Shown: one piece after another, positions 56,487-64,000 of the stretch
Layout: each line of letters starts with the position of its first letter
How positions within the stretch are numbered: the stretch's first letter is position 1
Notes under the pieces: model-generated
Told to the model about the DNA's origin: nothing
The model's input: the letters and a program-made list of their open reading frames with translations, nothing else
Databases searched by the model: none
Position numbers and translations under genes: made by a program
Origin: Alitta virens
Lineage: Eukaryota > Annelida > Polychaeta > Phyllodocida > Nereididae
Assembly (NCBI GenBank): GCA_932294295.1
Contig: OW028581.1
Span: 15,219,162 to 15,283,161, forward strand
Length of the DNA: 64,000 nucleotides
Direction: 5' to 3'

Positions 56487-59400
56487 GTAATAACCAAACG
56501 TTAAAAGTATGTTCCAAGGAAATTGAGCTCAATTTCGCCTAGTGTTTGTTGTTTTAGTGCTGTTTTTCATTGCTCAATTTCTTTGTTTACATTCTGAAGA
56601 AATGTGGATTGGAGAGATCCCATTGGCATTGCCTAAAATGGCAATGCAAAGAGAAGTTTAGATCTGATGAGCAGCAGTCATTATTTCTACCGTGAGTTTA
56701 TCACACCCAAATGTGATAAACTCACGTGTTATAAAGTAATCCTCAACTGGTAGCTAGTCTGCTATAATTAAGATTTCATTATAATATTGTTAGATCAATT
56801 ATGCCAATATCTAGCCTTGCATGATTCATATGCCATATCATACTCATAGTTTAGTCAGTCATGATTCTGCGTGTACCATCAGAGGCTATTATCAATGCCA
56901 CTCTTAATATCTTTTTCTATTCAAAATTGTACACTGAATTCAAATGGACCATGCACCTGATTTAGCACTATGTTAAGTTTACCTAAATTTTAGGTCGCGA
57001 TGGATCACAGTTTACACTATTGCCGAAAATTATCCTTATTTGACCTCAGTTTAGACAGGAATGATCATCGACCGTCATCACCAATAAAAAATTATAATGT
57101 CCGGCAACAGTTGCAACGCCAAAAACGGAACCAACCAATTGCAAAGTTCATAGTGGGAGGTGTACCATATCAGAGGCTATTATCATTGCTACTCTTAATA
57201 TCTTTTTCTATTCAAAATTGTACACTGAATTCAAATGGACCATGCACCTGATTTAGCACTATGATAAGTTTAACTGAATTTTAGGTTGCGATGGGTCACA
57301 GTTTACACTATTGCTGAAAATTATCCTTTTTTATTTGACCTCAGTTTAGACAGGAATAGCAGGAATGGTCGACCGTCATCGCCAATAAAAAATTATTAAT
57401 TTTAAGGCCTCTCAGCCAATCAGACTTCTAGAATCTTTAAAAAAAGATATGCAAAACATCGAACAAGTGTTGCAACACCAGGAATGGAACCAACCAAAGT
57501 TCATAGTGTTTAGTCGAGTTAAGCCTAGTTTCACTTCTCCTTATGTGAAGATTTGTAGACTAAAATGAGCAAATTAAATGTTGACTTTGGTTCAAGTTGA
57601 CAACTGTTGCGCAAATTAAATTTGAATTAGGCACATTCGAAGCTATTCGGCTTGGGCAATACAGTATCCAGCATGAAAGTTGTGGCCGTCAATAGACTTG
57701 CCGGCATAAATAGCGATCAGGGGCGAATCCAAAAGATTCTGATTAACAAAAACGATAGCTATCTCCCTAATCTACAAGTTTTCTTTTTCAGAATGTTTTG
57801 GATCAGCCCCTGGCCATCGTTATTATTACTATTGAAGGCCATGACTTTCGTGTCGGATACCGTATTAAGGCACATACAATTTTTGTTGTGATAAAATATT
57901 TCTTGTTATATTGATTAATTGGTGTCTTTTAAATCACAGAGGCTGTGGAGCAAAATGACTTGGAAAAGCTCAGAGAACTTCTGTCCAATCAACGGCCAGT
58001 TAACGCAAAAGAACTCCAGTCGGCTCTGCAGAAAGCAGTCCTGAAGAAAACGGACGATTATGCGGCATGCGTGGACCTGTTGCTTCAAAAGGGAGCTGTT
58101 CCTCTTGGCATGAGTGGGAGCGGGGCCCCCATCCTCCTCACAGCAGCGGAGGCGGGGTGTTCCCAAGTGCTCCAACTCCTCATCTCCGCCAAGGGAGATC
58201 TTAACCAGATAAACCGAGATGGAAGTACGGCGCTGCACAGAGCTATCCTCGGAAATCAGCTGGAGTGTGTCAAGGTACGTACGTGTGCTTTGTTATATAC
58301 TTTATGATTTTTTCCATTCAACTCGATATAAAGTAAATGGTTATTTACTCCATAAAGTAAAGAATTTAATTTGACATGTCGTAAATGCAATTGACCAGTA
58401 TGATATAACAATTGGATAATGTCGCAATGGTCAGTTTCGTGCTGTTATTAGCAAAAATTTGACATTCAAGAGGGACTGTAATTGTGTAAATGGCTGAGTG
58501 ATCATTTTCAGATTCTCGTTGATGCTGGGGCAGACACAATGATCCAAGACAAGCGAGGAGAGACTCCGTTCTTTTTAGCAGCGAGATTTGGCCGACTCGA
58601 AGTGATGGAGATGCTGTTGGAAGCAGGATGCGATCCAGCCATCCCCGACAACCGACAATGCAGCGTTCTTCATCACTTGGCATTTAAAAACTTGCCAGAG
58701 GTCTTGGAGTTTCTTTTAGAGGAGGACAAGGATCTAGTCGAACAAATTAACTTGCAGGTATGTATGGAAAATGGCCATGAAACACCTCAAAGGCGGTGTG
58801 GTAACAATCCTGATGGAAGTGTTTGTCTTCCCCTAATAAAAGTGAACAATGTTGAATTCGAGGACCTTTGATTGAAATTGCCTGGCTGTGCGTGCATGTT
58901 TGTTCACACAATCCAGTTTTCACTGTTAGCTGACATTAGGGCTGTTCCATTTTAAAAAGAGGGTGGACCTGGATTGTCATTTTAAATAGAACAGCCCTCA
59001 GAGCAAATTTTACAAATTTTTTGGTGCGTTGTTATAATCTTGTGTAATTCCTTATGATCCATGAAGTTCCGTCAAGAGCATTTTCTCACAATTTTGTGCT
59101 ATAATTTTTAACGTCTTGTCATCTTGTTTTGAAGAATTGCAGAATGTGACTCCCCTGCCACTGGTTGCAAGATTGAAATTTGAAAGATAATTATTTTTTT
59201 TATATTACAGTATGACTCATATGGAATTGTCCATGTTTCGCCGACATCACCCCAAAACACCCCGAAACACGGCAAAAGTCGGTGCGTTGCTGATAGACAT
59301 TCCTGACTAATTGGCTATAATTAATTTGCGGCTGGTGTCGGCTTGCAGCGGCTTGTCGCGTTTCCTTGCCCCTGGTCATGGATATTAGAGGGTGGGCTGC

Positions 59401-62400
59401 CATGGATGGTGGTCAGTGGTCCTTTGCCCCTTATCTCTCACATGTGTTTCTTATTAGTCTCAGATTCCACTAACATACCCTTTGTCTCACATATTAACTT
59501 CAAAGAAAAGGGCAGTCTGACTCCACAAAGTAATTTTTAAGATCCTGTCCTGTACATTGCTGATGTTATGTTAACTGCATTGCTCTTGTTTTCTAGATTA
59601 AGAGCATATAAATTTTATTACAATACATTCATTAGTCCTAGAGATATGATAATAGCATTGAACTGTAATCTAACTCGACTAACTCAATTAATATATCTTT
59701 TATTCGACAGCTTCATGTCATTCATGACATATGTGTCACAATGTAAACAGAGAATACAAAATAAATGACATACAATAACAATTAAAGAATAATAGAAAAG
59801 TAGTAAATAAAACTAGGTTCCAGCTACGATAAAGATTTGTTACAATACAATAGCAACATAATAATGTACAGTTTTCAATGTAAAGTTGAATCTTGTTTTA
59901 TCTATATATATATAACCAATGTGAACCTTTTTTTGAACATGTCCTTCGAATATGATTATTTTGGAATTTATTTTTTAAAGTCTTGTGTAGACAATTGGGT
60001 TATCAACAGTGGTCAAAGACATTCATTATTTTGTTAAGTCATTCATTTTGAGTCATTATATATATTTAAAAGGATGGCAGTCAACAGGGAGCATTTGTTG
60101 TGTTTATTTATATCATTGGGGCCCTTTAGTGGAAGACAAATAAATGAAAGGGAATAAAATGTATTTAACCCCAATTAAAAACACTAAATATAAGGGAAAG
60201 GTACGGCTGGCCACTCACTGGCCAAGCAATATGACATGCCACAACTAATCCCCCCTCCCCCCCCCCCCCCCCCCCCTGCAGTCATGGTTGAATAAATTGC
60301 TCCAGGTAGTCTAGAGTCACTATAGTTATTTTCCATGTTTTTAACTATATACCAATGACTCGCTGTTTGTTGGGTAGCTTTAATTTTCAAGACCAAAAGC
60401 ATATAAATTTCATTTCATTATGTTCAGTAGATCCAGAGAAATGGGAAAATGGCAATAGCTTGTTGCCTCTTTTTATAAATTGTGTATCTCAAAATGTGCA
60501 GAAAAGTTAATTATAAGTCACATCTAACTTGGCAACAGATACAAATACCTCTGTGTATATAACATCATTGCAATGGTAAAAATGTCCAGTGATTCATCTA
60601 TTTATTTAGATTTGCCACCTAATCCATACATTAAGCCTTTTTTTTCTTTTTTCTGCACAAGTGGTGGTAAACTGTGATGTTAGTTACTTTTTACCAATCA
60701 GTATCAACTCCAAGCTTGGTCTGGAGTCAAACTTTATCATCCAACAATTTATTTTATTTTATTTTTATTCAGAGAGACTTATGACAACTTTGAATGGAGA
60801 CCCAATTAATAAAAAAAATGTTATGACCTTTGGGCATTTGGCTTACACAATTTTGATATCTGTTATATATTAGTTAATATAGATCAATTACACCATATTG
60901 GCTGCATCTCAGCAGCCTCATAGCTAATGATAGCTGGTGTAGAGGGGTGTGTATATTATGTATATTATGAAAGGTGAGGAGGAAGGGGGGGTGGGCCTGT
61001 CAAAGCAGGGGTGGCCTGATTAGGGCAAACTATTTCTAGGTCAGTTGTACTCAGCAGCACTCAGTGGTCATTGTAGGAATGACCTCATGTGTTCTTGCAT
61101 GTAAATTATAACTTGTACACATGGATTTACCTAATGATGGATACTATGGAGATAAGTAAGCAGCCATATAATGTCATTGAATCCCACAGTGAAGAAACCC
61201 AAGTAAGTGCAAAAAGTATTTTTGTGTTCAGAAATAGTATGTTGGAGACTCATAGCAAATAATAGGCTGTGATGCCTACAAGTGAGTGATTGATTAATTG
61301 ATTGATTGATTGATCAGACCAACCAACGTTTGTTGAATGACACACAAGAAGTGTATATTTCAAAGAAATTCGAAAAATTTGTAATAGAAAATAGCAGACA
61401 CTCTTGACGTTCATAATCATAAATATTCCTAGATATAATACTGAGACAGCTATTCATTAGAAACGGGGTGGATAATACCGTGGAATTGTCTTGTATCATT
61501 CATTCATTCATTCAGTCAGTCATTCAGTCATTCAGTCAGTCAGTCAGTCAGTTAGCACTACAGGGGGGCCAAAAGCCTCACTGAAAGAGGTTCCTGTCGG
61601 TTATTTCATATAGAAAACATAGTAATTAAGGCTGCTACAGGGGGGGGGGGGCATGGCCCCAATGGCTCACCCCCCCCCCCCCTGGATCTGCCAGTGTCAG
61701 TCAGTCAGTCAGCTTGGTGAAATTATACATTGTTCTCATCATTTCACAGTCTTTCAGCTAGTACCCAGCATTTCCATAGCAACCATTGGTCACGACTCAG
61801 TGACTTAGCAGTGTGAGTTGTGAACAACAATTTATTGTTTATACCCAGAATAACAATAAAGGTTTAAGTCAGACAATATGGAAAAAACGACATGTAGAGA
61901 ATTAAGATGTTACAGACCTATTTTCTCTTTCCATTTCCTATACTACATAACATTAGATGTTTATCAAGTTACATGTACAAAGATAAAAAAAAACCTCACA
62001 AAAGAGAAAAATTAACAAAAAGCAGATACATATAATTTTATAGTTTTATCATGGTGATTTCGGTTCCATTAATCTATATATTCAGTATTCTTCATATAGA
62101 GGTGTCTAAATACTGGTTTTATTTGTGAGATTGTATATATATTGGGGGTTGTAAGAGATAGCATTTCTTTATTCAATTAAAAAATCAAAAATAGAATATG
62201 ATTTAAAAATAATTTCTAAGATGTATTTAAATTTATTCAGAATATAGATATCTCAGGATCTAATGATCACATTGCAATGAAATTTACATGGTCTTAATCC
62301 AGAAGATGAGAGCTACCCAATACAAGTAGTGTCACTTATATCAATTGAAGAGGGAGAAAAATTATTTTTGTGACTCAAGACTGGTAGAAAATGTGCCCTT

Positions 62401-63705
62401 TGATGATTAGGGTTGCAGGAGTATCAGTATCAACCCCCTCTGAGCAATTAAACACTGATGTTATCTCTATGCCCCCATGATATCTAACACCTGTTCTTAA
62501 AGGGCCCATGGTTTGATGGGGTTAAAAGGGATATGAGAAATAGCGGCACAAAGCCCCAAAAGTCCCAGCAACAACGCGAAAGTCCGAGACAGTCGCCGCA
62601 AAGCAATTAGGCATGCCATGGGGGGTAAACGCAAGGTCCCGCTACAATCCGTGACATCCCGTGTCTCCCCGAAAGTCGGCAAGATATGGACAATTCCATC
62701 TGAGTCATACTGTAGGACTAGGGTGGCCCCTTGGCAGCGACATCAAAGATGTCTTAAAGGGGTCACCCTACTTAAAGCACATTTTAATAAACTTGATTGT
62801 AATGTTTTTTTTTTGATAACTGCTTAAGGTCAAATAAAAATATCTGAATCTGAAATCTTACTCTGTAATTTCTTTGTGATTACATGCTCTCCCTTTAAAA
62901 CATCACAATAATCTGGAGATTGCTGTTAGGTTTACAGGTTATTAAGGACGATTTTGTACTTCTTTTTTCTCTCCAGAATATCGAAGGATACACAGCACTC
63001 ATGATCGCTGCCGAAAATGGGAACGAGGAATGTCTAGAAATTTTGCTGCGACACAGAGCCAAAGTCGATGTACAAAACAAGGACCATGAAACGGCTTTCG
63101 TTTTGGCTTCCAGATTTTTACAATACTCCAGTGCTCAAATTCTCACTGCTGCTGGATGCGAAATTAATGTCGTTAGCTACGAAGGTATCCATCCTATAAT
63201 TTGGCTGTGTAAGGATCCGCGATGCCTAAAATTCATGTTGGATGCGGGTGCGGATCCAAATGCATGTGATAATAATGGTCGTCGTTTGTTGAGTTACGTA
63301 TACCGGTGTCCGCAATCTCTTAGTATTTTACTGCAGTATAACTGTCAGTACAACTGCTATCTGTTCAGAAATCTGTTTAAAGAATCACTACTGCAGGGAC
63401 TTTATCATAGTGCCAAAATTTTACTTCATGCCGCAGTTCTTGTAGGCATTTGTGTTTCGTGGGTCAAAGAGTATATCAATTCTAGTCAGGATCTTGCTCC
63501 AAGAACCAAATCATGGGTCGAAAGACAAGTCAGGTTGTACCCGAATGTGCCGCGGTTGGGAGTATTATGCCAGAGTTGTGTTCGCCAACATATTGAAGGG
63601 GTGAATTTTGCCAAGAACATATCATTTTTACCATTACCCATGGCAATTATTAATGACTTACTGCTACCGGAACTCAACTCGTTAAATGTCGCTGATGAAG
63701 AATAG
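56414..63705 (+). CDS. Ankyrin-repeat and SOCS-box protein (ASB family)
   Basis: Four coding exons join in one frame: 56414-56486, 57940-58274, 58512-58757, 62977-63705, giving about 460 residues. After a short N-terminus the protein is a run of ankyrin repeats, with clear TALH, TPFFLAARFGRLEVMEMLL, SVLHHLA, TALMIAAENGNEECLEILL and DAGADPNACD units, then a C-terminal SOCS box (about 410-451) with a BC-box-like PRLGVLCQSCVRQHI and the Cullin-5 box LPLP at about 436-439. ASB proteins are substrate adaptors of Elongin B/C-Cullin-5-Rbx2 ubiquitin ligases; the ankyrin surface picks the substrate. The particular ASB orthologue could not be named. Exon 2 has no usable ATG, which is why the upstream exon was sought. 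Confidence 0.88.
56692..56725. repeat. Perfect 14-bp hairpin in ASB intron 1
   Basis: GTGAGTTTATCACA, a six-base loop, and its exact complement. Confidence 0.9.
56871..57509. repeat. Tandem duplication of ~290-350 bp in ASB intron 1
   Basis: Copy 1 56871-57157 and copy 2 57160-57509 share GTGTACCAT...CAGAGGCTATTATC, GACCATGCACCTGATTTAGC, GACCTCAGTTTAGACAGGAA and the end GGAACCAACCAA...GTTCATAGTG. Copy 2 has about 70 extra bases. They differ by scattered substitutions, so this is older than the 5704 duplication. Confidence 0.85.
58938..58998. mobile_element. Small foldback element, 61 bp
   Basis: AGGGCTGTTCCATTTTAAAA and TTTTAAATAGAACAGCCCT are inverted copies around a short G-rich centre, as in miniature foldback elements. 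Confidence 0.65.
59205..59410 (+). repeat. Dispersed repeat D, left (plus) copy
   Basis: Starts TTACAGTATGACTCATATGG then AATTGTCCAT...GCCGAC and goes on with CGG-rich sequence. An inverted copy lies at 62500-62715; the first 41 bases differ at about 5 places. Both are in the 4.2-kb third intron of the ASB gene. Confidence 0.7.
59411..62490. other. ASB intron 3: repeats only
   Basis: Contains a poly-C run near 60252-60276, (GATT)n near 61288-61315, (CATT/CAGT)n at 61493-61555, a 59-bp M4 remnant at 61638-61696 with poly-G and poly-C, and LINE 3'-end-like AT-rich stretches near 59600-59830. No coding exon is needed here: exons 3 and 4 join in phase. Confidence 0.55.
61638..61696. mobile_element. 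M4 remnant, 59 bp
   Basis: CAGGGGGG... to CCTGGATCTGCC with poly-G and poly-C interior: the termini of the M4 family with almost no interior. Confidence 0.55.
62500..62715 (-). repeat. Dispersed repeat D, right (minus) copy
   Basis: The complement starts CTACAGTATGACTCAGATGG then AATTGTCCAT...GCCGAC, matching 59205 onward; further in, CTAATTGCTTTGCGGCGACT matches the left copy loosely. Confidence 0.7.
62977..63705 (+). CDS. ASB last exon: final ankyrin repeats and SOCS box
   Basis: A 729-nt exon after CTCTCCAG with about four ankyrin repeats, a tryptophan-containing helical spacer (SWVKEYINSS), and the SOCS box. The stop is TAG at 63703. A poly(A) signal AATAAA follows at 63858-63863. Confidence 0.88.
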   Translation, partial: NIEGYTALMIAAENGNEECLEILLRHRAKVDVQNKDHETAFVLASRFLQYSSAQILTAAGCEINVVSYEGIHPIIWLCKDPRCLKFMLDAGADPNACDNNGRRLLSYVYRCPQSLSILLQYNCQYNCYLFRNLFKESLLQGLYHSAKILLHAAVLVGICVSWVKEYINSSQDLAPRTKSWVERQVRLYPNVPRLGVLCQSCVRQHIEGVNFAKNISFLPLPMAIINDLLLPELNSLNVADEE

Positions 63706-63857
63706 TATAGGGTCTCAGTATTTTTAGGTTCAGTACCTGGAAACCCAATAATATTCTAAATCACACTTAAAGAGAAGGTATTAATTAAGAGGTTGGTTCT
63801 TTTTCTTGAACCTGACCTTTTTATACTATTCAGCTCGTTAAAATCTGTTTACACTAA

Positions 63858-63863
63858 AATAAA
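63858..63863 (+). terminator. Candidate poly(A) signal of the ASB gene
   Basis: AATAAA 153 bases after the ASB stop codon, the first canonical signal downstream. Confidence 0.5.
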
Positions 63864-64000
63864 TGGCCATCATGAAAATTACAATGGGGTAAACTATTGA
63901 CAACGCATTGTTAATGCACTCAATTGAGTGGGCTTTGGGTATTATTTTATACCATGTTATATCTGTGTATTTACTAATTATCAATTGCTATTTATTAATT

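Noticed and set aside
57000..57251. Open frame beginning MDHSLHYC
   Set aside because: It lies in a tandemly duplicated non-coding block and the second copy breaks the frame.
57652..57891. Open frame before ASB exon 2 as a possible first exon
   Set aside because: No donor in the needed phase at its end; the exon at 56414-56486 gives a better join.
58758..58871. Continuation of the ASB exon 3 frame to a stop
   Set aside because: This is intron read-through after CTTGCAG|GTATGT; the ankyrin frame resumes at 62977.

Overview
The window is animal genomic DNA: AT-rich, intron-rich, with short coding exons bounded by ordinary GT-AG sites and dense interspersed repeats (non-LTR retrotransposon scraps, a tRNA-headed SINE family, many small DNA-transposon derivatives, microsatellites and long poly-G/poly-C runs). 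The proteins and repeat style fit an invertebrate, most probably a lophotrochozoan such as a mollusc; this is inference. No bacterial operons, CRISPR array, rRNA or credible functional tRNA gene was seen.

Four protein-coding genes, all on the + strand, were assembled by hand by joining exons at splice sites and checking that the frame stays open. (1) 2362-2921: the last two exons of an unrecognised gene with a basic C-terminus. (2) 7508-30809: a TIF1-family TRIM protein (TRIM24/TRIM33 type), 11 coding exons and about 1118 residues: RING, two B-boxes, coiled coil, Q-rich linker, PHD finger, bromodomain and a long charged tail. (3) 40190-52170: UAP1, UDP-N-acetylhexosamine pyrophosphorylase, 11 constitutive coding exons giving 504 residues, plus two small in-frame cassette-exon candidates of 48 and 51 nt at the place where the human AGX1 and AGX2 isoforms differ. 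A probable non-coding first exon lies near 34.4 kb. (4) 56414-63705: an ankyrin-repeat and SOCS-box (ASB) protein, four coding exons and about 460 residues. The genes do not form a pathway: a chromatin reader/ubiquitin ligase, a sugar-nucleotide enzyme and a Cullin-5 substrate adaptor.

Layout: 1-3000 end of gene 1; 3.0-7.3 kb intergenic DNA with three LINE fragments or duplications; 7.3-33 kb TIF1 with a 14.1-kb first intron full of repeats, a hAT-like transposon and a compact CRE/E-box cluster; 33-34.4 kb intergenic; 34.4-54.7 kb UAP1; 54.7-56.3 kb a long hairpin and a transposon nested with a LINE; 56.3-64 kb the ASB gene.

The most interesting points are the two tandem cassette exons of UAP1, an identical 17-nt element (a YY1-like site that is also a three-codon uORF) at the 5' ends of the TIF1 and ASB genes, a MITE that starts about 20 bp past a TIF1 splice donor and carries a poly(A) signal that could give a truncated RING/B-box/coiled-coil protein, and a 127-bp almost perfect palindrome downstream of UAP1.
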